This document shows, one piece after another, positions 25,502 through 34,856 of a stretch of 64,000 nt of DNA. Source of the stretch: Diphasiastrum complanatum (taxonomy: Eukaryota; Streptophyta; Lycopodiopsida; Lycopodiales; Lycopodiaceae); NCBI GenBank assembly GCA_029204225.1, contig MU832579.1, positions 1 through 64,000 on the forward strand, given 5' to 3'. Numbering within the stretch: the first letter of the stretch is position 1; each line of letters starts with the position of its first letter. Below the pieces are notes generated by a model. That model was not told where the DNA came from. It searched no databases and saw only the letters and a program-made list of their open reading frames with translations. The position numbers and the translations under genes are program-made.

Positions 25502-25954
25502 CTTAGTTGCAGCGGATCGCGATCCGGAAGGATCTCGTTCCGGATCGTGCTTTCCGGATCGCGAGCGTTCCAGGACCAGAAACGCTGCCCCGTAATTCGT
25601 TAGAAATTTCAAAAAAATTTATGTAGGGTCTCTACTTCAGCAGGTAATTTTATCACAATTCTGATTTCTACAAACTTCAAAGAGAGAGAGAGAGACAAAT
25701 ACTGTAGAAAATGATTTAATGGTGGAAAATAACTTAATGGTAGAAAATCACTCAATGCTTCGAAAATGGACAACAATGGTCTTGAAAATGATGGCAAACT
25801 TGATAAATGAACTGCTCTTGAAAAACCCTTCCATTTGATACCCATATTGGCATTAAAAAAATTTCAAAAAAAAAAAAAAGCATTCCGGCAAACTCTAATG
25901 GGAAATCCAGGAACGCGATTTGGAATGCGATCCGGAACGTGGGCTGCAACTTTG
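25502..25954. mobile_element. hAT-like MITE with 8-bp target site duplication
   Basis: The 453-bp element is flanked by the direct repeat CTACATAG (25494-25501 and 25955-25962). Its ends are imperfect inverted repeats: CTTAGTTGCAGCGG on the left and CAAAGTTGCAGCCC when the right end is reverse-complemented. Subterminal CCGGATCG / GATCCGGAA motifs are repeated inside both ends (25515-25570 and 25905-25940). An 8-bp duplication and short C-A/T-rich ends fit the hAT superfamily. No transposase is encoded. A related end lies at about 34570-34618. Confidence 0.7.
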
Positions 25955-25962
25955 CTACATAG

Positions 25963-27722
25963 TATAGACTAATGCTAAATTTGCTGCGTGATCGTTAAGG
26001 AGAATCATACCACATTTACACTTCTACGATTGGCAATCAATAACTTGAAGGCTGGCAAATTCGCTAACAAAAACATTTCCAGCATACTAATATAAAAATT
26101 TCCGAATCATTGCTTTTTAAAAAAAAAATTATTGTGTTCCAGAACGTTTTTGCATCGGAACATGTTCCACTGGAAGTATTGGCCAAACTTAGGCATAAGT
26201 TGCATAACATCAAATTGAACTCACAATTTCCAACAGCTAGACCAAGCATCTTATGGATCAGCATTTGCAAAGCAATGCAACTGTGTAGACCATGAATGCT
26301 GTTCAAGAAGAGAAGTACACCTTTGAGTACTGAAAAATGCAGTAATAGAAGTGTGGAAGGATTGGAAGCTTTCAGTAGAACTTTGTACATAAACTGTTGC
26401 AAACAGTAGAAATGATCATTACAGAAAGTGATGACTACAAAATGGACCTTTAATTACATGAGCAAACAAAGAAACATATACCACTAAGTGGCTTGAACGT
26501 GCAAATAGATCCCATGCTAGCCATATAGACTTGGAATGGCATTAAGTATCGGCAGTAAATGGGTATGAACAAGAAACTATATGCTAAGCTAGTTCAATAG
26601 ACCATGAATGCTAAATAAGATAGTTATAAAGACCAACCATAGCATATAAGAGTAGCAATGTTTCTAATAAGTGCCAAATATTTATCGATGGGCTGCAGGT
26701 CCGAACTTCACCTAATTGAAATGCAGATCAAACGCTCCATGTAGCTGTCTCTGTCTATAATTTTTGGCCTATAACTTGTAGGATTTTAGTCCACTGACCT
26801 TCATACCTGGGAGCGACTGCCATTTGGCTGTGATATCAGCTTGTCTTACTGAAAGCCACAGACAGAGTCCCGTTAAGTGGCGTACAAGAGACCCTCAATA
26901 AAAACCAATCACAAATTGGTGTATGTACGAAAGTGAGCAATTTTTATCAATTTGGCTACTCCTTTCTATTTGAAATTCTTTTTGGGGGTTTAACAAACAG
27001 AAGATTTCTGACATTTTACAAACAAAATAATGGGTAATCCCTTTTTTTTATTGTAGAGAAAGTTTACTAGAACTTGCTGTAAAGCTTTGCCCCTGTTACA
27101 CCCTTGTTCAACTCAGACTTTATGTTTGATAAATGAGCCGCATTTCATGACTCACTTTTTTCCAAGTTGATGTTGGGGTTTACTATTCATCTATATATCT
27201 CTCTTTACTTTTTCACAGACACTTAGTGAAAGCAATGCTTCATTGTGTTCATGGTGGATATCATAAATGCCATTTCATGTAGGAGTCGCATACTCAACCC
27301 CTAGCTTATACCACTTTTGTGAATACTAAGAGCCAAGCGGTGCAACTTATATAAGATGAAGTTTGTGTTTGGTAAAAGTTTTGATTGGAGGGTTAGAAGT
27401 TCGTTTAACCCAAAAAAAAATTCAATTCCAATTAGCATTCTGCATTATTTGGCAGTAACTTATATTCTGATCTGCAGACAAAAAAGAGAGATTGGTAAAG
27501 AGTTGTTGATTTGATGGAAAAGACTTAAGAGCTGGTATGTCATCATGTTTATCGTAGCTATTGTTATAAGTGCCCTATGCCCTTCTAACAGAATGTCTTC
27601 AAACGAGGAAGGATTGAAAGACTGGTACAATGGGTAATCTTTTTACAAGGTGATAAAATAAGTTTTCAATTTTCTTTATTTGATGAGTCAATGATATTCA
27701 TCTAGAGCAGTTCATCACTATT
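25963..27722. other. Intronic stretch without recognised feature
   Basis: No gene, RNA or complete repeat was recognised. A sequence near 26138-26172 (TTCCAGAACG, TCGGAACATGTTCC) faintly recalls the MITE subterminal motifs. Confidence 0.4.
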
Positions 27723-28154
27723 TCACAACCTGAGGTGTGTACTAGTTCCAACAGGGAGTTCTAGTCTATAAGCAGCCCTACCAATCTTGTTAAGGACTTT
27801 AAAAGGACCACTAAAACGTGGAGATAACTTCGTATGCCTCGACATGACCTTTCATTTTTGGCCAATAAAATTCTCTCTTAACAAGTTCAAGTGTCCTCTG
27901 TATACTAGGGTGTCCCGCGCTGGGGCTATCGTGGCACTCGTGCAGGATTTGGGCCCTTATGTTCGCGATATCTGGCACACAAACTTTTCCCCTACGGAAA
28001 AGCAAACCATTCCTAATGGAATAATCCTCAAGTATCTTCTCTTCGCGAGACTTCTTGGAATCCTGCTTTCCAAGATTATTTCTCAAAATAGAGCTTCCTG
28101 CCAGGACTGCTTGCCAAATACGACCGAAAAACTCATCGGTCCGACAAAGATCTC

Positions 28155-28642
28155 TCAGAGAAAGATACAACTCGGATTGAACTCAGCAAAGCATAACTGA
28201 TTAACTTCTCCAATCCGGCTCAAAGCATCAGCGACACAATTTGACGTACCTCGACGGTACTTAATGTCGAATTCGAATTCTTGAATGAGTTCCGACCAAC
28301 GGGCCTTACGACCCCTAAGGTCCGAGGCATCACAGATATACTTAAGGGACTCATGATCTGTCATAACCACGAATTTAGATCCATACAGATAATGTCTCTA
28401 GATCTTTAACGCATGGATGACAGCAAAAAGTTCCTTCTCCTTCTCATAAGTAGAATATCTACTTTGAGCTGGGTCCAATCGAAAGCCACAGGTCTACCAT
28501 CCTGGTAAAGGACTGCACCCACCGCATAGTCACTAGCATCCGTTTCCACCAGGAAAGATCCGCTAGGGTCCACTATGTGTAAGATAGGGGCTGTAGACAC
28601 TAACATCTTCAAAGCTTTGATTAAGTTCATCAGTCCAAACAA
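28155..28642 (-). pseudogene. Gypsy RNase H, frameshifted
   Basis: Two frames together give the gypsy RNase H: FLVETDASDYAVGAVLYQDG (first part) and VMTDHESLKYI, then RWSELIQEFEFDIKYRRG and NCVADALSRI (second part). The shift lies near 28400-28450. Confidence 0.8.
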
Positions 28643-29861
28643 CAGGAGGACTGATTTTTGAACGCCTTCCGGCCTTCTTCTTATTACCCTTTTTAGTTTT
28701 CCGTTTGGCTTTCTTCACTCCCTTAAGAAGATTCGTTAGAGGCAATGCAACTAAGGCATAGTCTTTAATGAATTTATGGGAAAACCCCGTGAAACCCAAT
28801 AAAGATTTTACTCCCCTAATGGTTTTCAGGATAGGCCAATCACAAACTTTCTGGACCTTATTGTAGTCGATCTCAAGACCTCGATCGGAAACGATATGTC
28901 CTAAATACTTGAGTCTTCTCTGAACGAACTCACACTTAGACTCCTTAGCATAAAGCTTTGCCTGCCTTAGATTGTCTAAGACTGTATGCAAATGCGCTTC
29001 GTGCTCCTCAAGAGTCTTACTGTAAATCAGTATGTCATCTAAAAATACCACGAGGTTTTTCCCTAGATATGGATGAAGAATATCGTTCATCATCTGCTGG
29101 AAGGTTGCCGGGGCATTAGTTAGACCAAAGGGTAAAACTAAAAATTCGTAATGGTCATACCTAGTACGAAAACCAGTTTTGAAAACATCCCCCTTGTGTA
29201 TTCTAATTTGATGGTACCCCGACCTAAGGTCCAATTTGGTGAAATATTTAGCACCATTCAATCGGTCCATTAAGTCGTCCATTCGAGGTAGGGGATAACG
29301 GTTCTTAATTGTAATTTTATTAAGCTTTTTGTAATCGACACAAAGACGAATACCACCGTCTTTCTTGCCGGTTAACAAAACTGGAGCTCCCCAAGGGGAT
29401 TTACTAGGCCGAATATGGCCTTTACGTAATAACTCCTTAAGTTGACTAGCAACTTCATCTTCTTCCTTCGGGCTCATCTTGTAGGGAGACAAAGATACAG
29501 GAGAGCTATCGGGAAGAAGATCTATGTGATGGTCTACTCCTCGTGAGGGGGGAAGACCCTCAGGCAACTGCTCAGGGAATATATCGCTATACTCCTCCCT
29601 AAGTCTCTTAAAGATTTTGCCCTCAGGCGAAGATTCTAAATTATCATCAGTAAAAGACAATGCTTTAGGGAAAGACGATACATCAACATTCACATTATGA
29701 GTACTAAAAGCATCTATATAAGATTCATCTTTCAGATAACATAAATACGAAAAATACTCAGAATTCAAAATACATTGATTCGCTTCAAGGTAGATTTGGC
29801 TCATCACCTTTAAGACAAACCAATGAGTCATTATGCAAGAAAGAAATACACTGAGATACAT
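28563..29861 (-). pseudogene. Gypsy reverse transcriptase
   Basis: This is a 432-codon frame with all main reverse transcriptase motifs: SPWGAPVLL, RLCVDYKKLN, RYPLPRMDDL, KLDLRSGYHQIRI, FGLTNAPATFQ and the catalytic FLDDILIYS. The thumb and connection region has LGHIVSDRGLE and LLGFTGF. An unusual lysine/arginine-rich insertion (KKAKRKTKKGNKKKAGRRSK, about 28655-28730) sits before PPVVWTDELNQSF, where related elements go almost straight to the RNase H connection. The frame breaks near 28600. Confidence 0.85.
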
Positions 29862-29953
29862 AGTCTTTCTTTAAGGACTCATTCTTAGCATAAAACCACT
29901 CTTTACCTAGGATTACATCCACCTTATCTAGATTCATGACATGAAAAGACACG

Positions 29954-30358
29954 CTATCTACATAGTCTTGAATCTTCAACGGCACGTGGGGAACAAAATG
30001 GTCCCAGACCTGCTGCTCCCATCCTAACCACATACTTGTGGTCACTTGGTGCGGTTGCCAGCTGCAACTTATGCACCAACTTAGCATTAATAAAATTATG
30101 CGTAGAACCGTCGTAAAAAAGAACACTCACAGGTTGGTTGCCTAATGAGATCGTGAGGTCCAAACAGTGCAGTATCAAAACAACAATTTCTACAAACTGT
30201 TTCATCTTTGAAAGATACATCAATGCAAGAAATAGAAGAATTACCTGGTGCCTAAAAGGAGCGGCCACCCTTCTTTCGTCTCTTCGGGCAGTCCTTGGAA
30301 AGGTGCCCCTTTTCCATGCAGGAGAAACACAGCCCGTCGCTTTTGGCCTTAGGTGCAT
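29954..30358 (-). pseudogene. Gypsy zinc knuckle and protease
   Basis: A CCHC knuckle (CFSCMEKGHLSKDC, basic flanks) is encoded at about 30260-30345 in one frame. The protease follows at about 30060-30140 with the motif VSVLFYDGSTHNFI. The expected catalytic DSG/DTG is changed to Y-D-G (codons at 30110-30115), so the aspartate is shifted by one position or lost. Confidence 0.75.
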
Positions 30359-30504
30359 GTGAGAGGTGTGCCTGATCTCTTGGAGGTCTAGCGCTGGTCC
30401 TCCAAGCTATATGGTGGCCTGTGGGTGTAGAGCCAGGTACAGGATAGTGGGTGGAGATCCAGAGTCATTCTACCATTGTATGATCTTGTCCATTTTCCTA
30501 ATAG
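30355..30504 (+). repeat. 5' LTR-like copy of composite element
   Basis: The sequence from GCATGTGAGAGG through GGAGGTCTAGCG, CTCCAAGCTATATGGTGG and GTAGAGCCAGGTA to CTTGTCCATTTTCCTAATA is repeated at 33735-33922. It is followed directly by TGGTATCAAAGCC at 30505, one mismatch from the initiator-tRNA primer site TGGTATCAGAGC. A ~40-bp deletion relative to the downstream copy lies near 30367. Confidence 0.7.
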
Positions 30505-31400
30505 TGGTATCAAAGCCTTGGATCCTATTGTGGATCGTGGACCATCATCTTGCTGGTGTTTTGTTTTTCCTCCATAGCTTCTTGCAGGTGGCGCCCCACT
30601 TCTAGGAGGAGGTCTCTACGTTCTTTCTCGTCCAAGGTCCGTTTTCTGTGTGGATCGGATCGTTGGAATCCTCAAGGATAGGCGCCCCTTGCCTAAGCAA
30701 TCAACAAGGATTGTCCCTGGTTTAATTGGAGGAAATTACCAATTTTCAATTCTGAAAATTATTGTCTTACCAATCCCCTCTCCGGCATAGTCACTCGTTG
30801 GAGGCCTAGATCTCGTCCGATCGATCTATAAATTAGTAGGCATCCTTTAGGCACTAGTCGCTGAGCTATAGAGGTGATTTCATTCAAATCGGATCCTTCA
30901 ATCCAAAGTTATGGCAGGTTGAAGCCGAATTTTCTGATTCCTGGACAGATTCGACCACTTGGATTTGAAGGCTCGACAATTGCAAACGACTAAAGCTTTT
31001 TTAGTGGTTCAAAGCAGGAATCCTTCTATAGACTTAGGTGAGTTGGGAGAGATCAATTCCAGCCCAATCAGTTGCCGAAATCTCCAATGGTGAGCAGTTG
31101 AAGCTGATGCAATGTTGCTGATTTTTCCAGCAAAGCATACGGAACGTGTTCGAGACGGCCACTTGATTTCCAACTAAGAGAAGCTTTCTCTCTCACTCCT
31201 TTCTTTGCATGTCATAGAAATTATCTTGCATATCAAGTTTTTAAGTCAAAAATCAAGTGCATGTTGTTGCATGCTTGATGCATGTCAGTGCATGTTGCTA
31301 GTAACCTCTTGCATGTTCTAGCAAGTGAATTGTGAAGTGTCTTTTGCTTCTTTAAAGAATTGTTGTGTTTAGTCCATCGTGCATGCTTAATTTTGTCGAT

Positions 31401-32034
31401 ATGAGTCCTACTCCCGTAGATGAACTTGAAGATATAGTCATGTCCAGCTTACCTCACAGAAGTTCTCCTATAGAACGGAGCCAGTCAGTTCCTCTTTTAC
31501 CGCCTACTCAAGAACCTTCCCAAGATACATCCATGCATGAGGTAGTAGAAACATATGATGATCTTAAGAAATTAGAAGAGTCTGTTGAGGAACAAGCCAG
31601 CACTCAGCAGGAAACTAATGAGAGGCTTTCCAGACTTGAAAGACTAGTACGTGATAGTGTGCAAAGTCTTAGTGCTTTGAAACAAGCTGTTTAGCGCAGT
31701 ATCGAGTGAATCCTGCTATCCACGGTAGTAGTCCTCCTGTCCCACCATCACCGCATAAGGTAGTACCTAAGGATTTGCACTTTCCCACCTTTGATGGAGA
31801 AGAAAAAGACTGTAACTGAGATTTGGTTGTTGCCTTTCTCGTTAAGCATGACGATGCTTTCCGATTAAAAGGGACTCCCGATGAGGATCGGTCTTTAGAG
31901 GCTAGCATCTCCCTGAAAGGAAAAGCCTTTAGGTGGTGGATAAGTCTACGGGAAAGTGGTACGAAACCAAAGGCTTGGGATAGTTTTCAGGACGTATTCA
32001 AGAAAAACTTGTTGGAATATCAATTTAGACTCTA
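31401..32034 (+). pseudogene. Ty3/gypsy gag, broken
   Basis: ATG 31401 opens MSPTPVDELEDIV. A predicted coiled coil follows (about residues 50-98, with LEESVEEQAS and ERLSRLERLV). The first frame stops at TAG 31692, where CAG would read Q. The next frame carries the capsid-like part: LHFPTFDGEEKD, AFRLKGTPDEDRSLEASISL, KGKAFRWWISLRES and WDSFQDVFKKNLLEYQFR. A TGA near 31818 replaces an expected W. Sequence similarity to the gypsy gag of plants is clear; pol does not follow. Confidence 0.7.
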
Positions 32035-32046
32035 GAGAGAACTGGC

Positions 32047-32117
32047 GGATAGCTCAGTGGTAGAGCATCCCATCCGGTATGAGGGAGGTCCTGAGTTCGA
32101 ATCCTAGTCTGTCCATC
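32047..32117 (+). other. tRNA-like sequence with pol III A and B boxes
   Basis: TAGCTCAGTGGTAGAGC (A-box region and D-arm, about 32053-32069) and GAGTTCGAATCCT (B-box region and T-arm, about 32093-32105) are spaced as in a tRNA. The D-arm pairs well (GCTC/GAGC). The acceptor ends (GGCGGAT and TCTGTCC) do not pair and the anticodon arm is imperfect. It is therefore more likely a tRNA-derived SINE head or relic than a working tRNA gene. It ends about 30 bp before TGGTATCAGAACC (32144), itself like a primer-binding site. Confidence 0.55.
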
Positions 32118-32187
32118 CATATTATGATTTATGGATTTCTAACATGGTATCAGAACCAACTTAGACCTAATAGTTCATCTCCATGAG

Positions 32188-33635
32188 ATGTAAGAGCAAA
32201 ATCTGAAAAATCAGCATAGTCCACTGATTTTGTAGAGGCACGTGTCTTTCCATCATAAAATGAACTTACTCTGCTGTCCCGCAAAGTCGACAACAGCCAC
32301 CGTGGGACTGTTTTGGGCTGTCCAACAACCATGTCTCTTCTTACAATTTGTTGTCCAAGATCCTCCGACACCGCACTTGGCTGTCCAAGATCTTCCAAAA
32401 CTGGTCCTTGCTGTCCAACAGTTCCTGCAGGCTGATTATGAGCAACAATGGGCGGTTCTTGATGAACATTAGGCTCTAAACTTGATGAGGTGTTGGGCAG
32501 GTCGAAACTGGTTGATTGTTGCCCCTTATCTCCAGCAATAGAAGATGGTACCAAATCTGGAAAAACTTCAACATTCACACTATGTGGGCTGTCCCCCTTC
32601 AAGATATGAGTTGGGCCCACATCCAATGAATTCTTTTGCACATCACGACTAACAATAATCTTGTTAGTGCTCAAATTGAACAGCCTACAACCTTTGCTTT
32701 CACTACTATAGCCAACAAAAATGCATTTAAGTCCTTTATCCTCAAGCTTTGTACGAAGTTTATTTGGAACAAAAGCATAAGCCGTACAACCAAAAATGCG
32801 AAAGTGAGAGATTGTAGGCTTCTTTCCATACCAAACTTCATAAGGAGTTAATACTTTCAATGCTTTAGTAGGACAACGATTGCTTATGTATGCTGCCGTT
32901 ATAACCGCTTCAGCCCAAAACTTGTGAGGCAGCCCCTTTGCTTTGATCAAGCAACGGGCCATCTCCATAAGTGTGCGATTCTTTCTCTCGGCAACACCAT
33001 TTTGTTGAGGCGTATAGGGAGTTGTCATTTATGTAGAATTCCCTTTCGCGAAGAAATGCACCGAACGTATTCTTAATGTATTCCCCTCCTCGATCGATGC
33101 GTAGGGTCTTTAAAGAATGCCCAAACTGATTTTCCACCATTGCTAGAAAATCTTTGAAACATTGAAAAACTTCCGATTTAGCCTTCATAGGATAGATCCA
33201 TGTAGAACGGGAAAAGTCATCAATAAAAGTTACAGAATAGATGCACTTGCCAATGGATTCGGTCCTCATTGGACCACAAACATCACTATGAACCAAATCA
33301 AATTTATCAAGAACCCTTATAGTTCCATCAATTGGAAAAGGTTTCCTTTGAAACTTTCCAAGTATGCACCCCTCGCATACATGCCCTTCTTGCTGCTCAA
33401 TAGTAGGAATGTCTTCTACCATATTAAATGTCTTCAGCTTCTTCAAACTTGCAAAGTTGAGATGCCCAAACCTTGCGTGCCACAATTCAGCCAACTCCAA
33501 TGATTGTGATGTAGAAGCAACAAGACATGTAGAGGGAATTCGTCGCTCATAGGTATCCATAATGAATAAGCCAGCATGCATTGTTCCCGAAACAATAATC
33601 AAGACTGATCTTTTAGGATCCTTGACAAGACACTT
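32188..33635 (-). pseudogene. Copia integrase fragment (sister of the 20.7-24.4 kb element)
   Basis: Two minus-strand frames (33602-32910 and 33028-32150) cover the region from KDPKRS / GTMHAGLF through the GAG-pre-integrase (LWHARFGHLN, CEGCILGKF) and integrase. Catalytic motifs HSDVCGP, RIDRGGEY and VAERKNRT remain, split by a frameshift near 33020. The linker ends at YADFSDFAL. Gag, protease, reverse transcriptase and LTRs are absent. It closely resembles 21714-23204, including GQQ-rich linker units, so both derive from one family. Confidence 0.85.
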
Positions 33636-33734
33636 ATATCCATAGGGAGTGCCACTAAGTGGAGGACACCCTTAGTAACTAAGGGTGGGTCCCTAGACTT
33701 GAGTAGGACCTAAGTGCTCCACATGCATAGTAGT

Positions 33735-33922
33735 GTGCATGTGAGAGGCATCCACATGCAGAGTGGTAACTGTGTATGTGCGAGGTGTGCATAATCTCCT
33801 GGAGGTCTAGCGTTGGTCCTCCAAGCTATATGGTGGCGTGTGGGTGTAGAGCCAGGTATAGGATAGTGGTTGGAGATCCAGAGGCATTCTACCATTGTGT
33901 GATCTTGTCCATTTTTCTAATA
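33735..33922 (+). repeat. 3' LTR-like copy of composite element
   Basis: It matches 30355-30504 from GCATGTGAGAGG to CTAATA, with about 40 extra bases near 33750-33785. Its left edge is unclear and may extend upstream toward 33640. Confidence 0.65.
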
Positions 33923-34856
33923 TGAAGAACAACCGAATCTCAAGATCTGAATTAGATTACTAGCTCCAATTCTAATGCGGAATTCCTGAATTTCCTTAGG
34001 TGGAAAGATTCATGAAGCTTTGGTAACTTCTTTAAAGTTTTCAAGTAGATGACCACATTCAAATTCTTTTGAGCATCTGAAATCTGAGCAGTTCTATAGG
34101 CGAATACATTCAAGGTTCTCTTTTTGTGGATTTTTGTGGCTTGTTCTTAGAATTTCATGGTTCTTATTTATCCCGAAAGGCATCTCCTTGAATACCATAA
34201 ACCCTTAAAAAGAAATTCTCTAAATTTCAAAATCTGTAAGTTAAAACAGCAGTAAGTTATGTAATTTTTTTTCAAGGCTTATTCTACAACGTGTAACTAA
34301 GGCTGAATTCATGAGCTACATCTTCTTTAAGATTTAGTTTGAACCATAGATTTAGCAGAGCATATTCTGCTGCAAGTCCACTGAACGCTTTGTTCATTAT
34401 TATTTTTCAAACCTAAAACTATAAAATATCATCCAAAAACAAAGAAATCCAAATATTGAACCACTAAAAAACATGAAAACCAAAAAAACCCTTTAAAAAA
34501 ACCATTAAAACTAATTACAAAGCCACAAAAAAATCTGCAATAATCTGGAAACCCTAATTCTAGATCGTTTTTCGGAACACAATCTGGATCTCATTCTGGA
34601 ACACTTAGTGCAACTAATAGTTTGGACACATTCTCGCTTTCCTATTTACATCCGTTTTGGCTTTTGGCACGTCGATAACAAGTTTAAGTTTTATGCAATG
34701 AGGAAATGCAAAGTTAACTGCTACATATATTGTAGTGTTAGCATTCTCTTGGTGGGGCTGTTATTGGGTTCCTGTTAAAGTCTGTTTTTTTCTGACTAGC
34801 TTTTAGTCACTCAAAGTGAAGATTGCTAATGAGTTATTTTTGTTCTTCCTACATAG
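33923..34856. other. Last part of intron 1, with a second MITE end
   Basis: At about 34570-34618 the sequence GGAACACAATCTGGAT through GGAACACTTAGTGCAACTA resembles the right end of the MITE at 25502-25954 (GGAACGCGATTTGGAA and GGAACGTGGGCTGCAAC). No partner end was identified. The rest is featureless up to the exon 2 acceptor. Confidence 0.45.

Larger units (their letters stand above)
27723..30350 (-). mobile_element. Ty3/gypsy retrotransposon pol, integrase core deleted
   Basis: On the minus strand the order is CCHC zinc knuckle (about 30260-30345), protease (about 30090-30140), reverse transcriptase (28563-29861), RNase H (28155-28642), the start of the integrase zinc domain (27811-28000) and the integrase C-terminus (27723-27830). 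The integrase core and the two zinc-binding cysteines are missing. The peptide WPKMKGHVEAY passes directly into the tail KLSPRFSGPFKVLNKIG after a frame change. The upstream gag body is cut at about 30355, where a composite LTR element begins. No LTRs of this element were found. Confidence 0.9.
30355..33922 (+). mobile_element. Composite LTR element with gag, tRNA-like sequence and inverted copia fragment
   Basis: Two direct repeats (30355-30504 and 33735-33922) and a primer-binding site at 30505 define a plus-strand LTR element of ~3.57 kb. Its interior holds a gypsy-type gag (31401-32034), a tRNA-like segment with a second primer-site-like sequence (32047-32155), then a copia integrase fragment in the opposite orientation (32188-33635). 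No protease, reverse transcriptase or integrase of its own is present. It appears to be a non-autonomous element that picked up or was hit by other elements. Confidence 0.65.
16937..34856 (+). other. Giant intron 1 of the MACPF gene (17,920 bp)
   Basis: The donor is gtatgc at 16937 and the acceptor ACATAG ends at 34856. Flanking codons join in phase 0 and rebuild a conserved protein segment, which is the evidence that the gene spans the whole interval. The intron holds a gypsy remnant, two related copia pieces, a hAT-like MITE, a gypsy element, a composite LTR element and a tRNA-like sequence. The larger coding relics inside it mostly run on the minus strand, opposite to the gene. Stretches 16937-18350, 19000-20150, 24545-25490, 25963-27720 and 33923-34560 carry nothing I recognise. 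Confidence 0.85.

Noticed and set aside
27787-28200. 137-codon plus-strand frame
   Set aside because: It lies opposite the gypsy integrase N-terminal region and has no motif of its own.
32047-32117. Functional tRNA gene
   Set aside because: The acceptor stem does not pair and the anticodon arm is imperfect. It is kept only as a tRNA-like or SINE-derived sequence.
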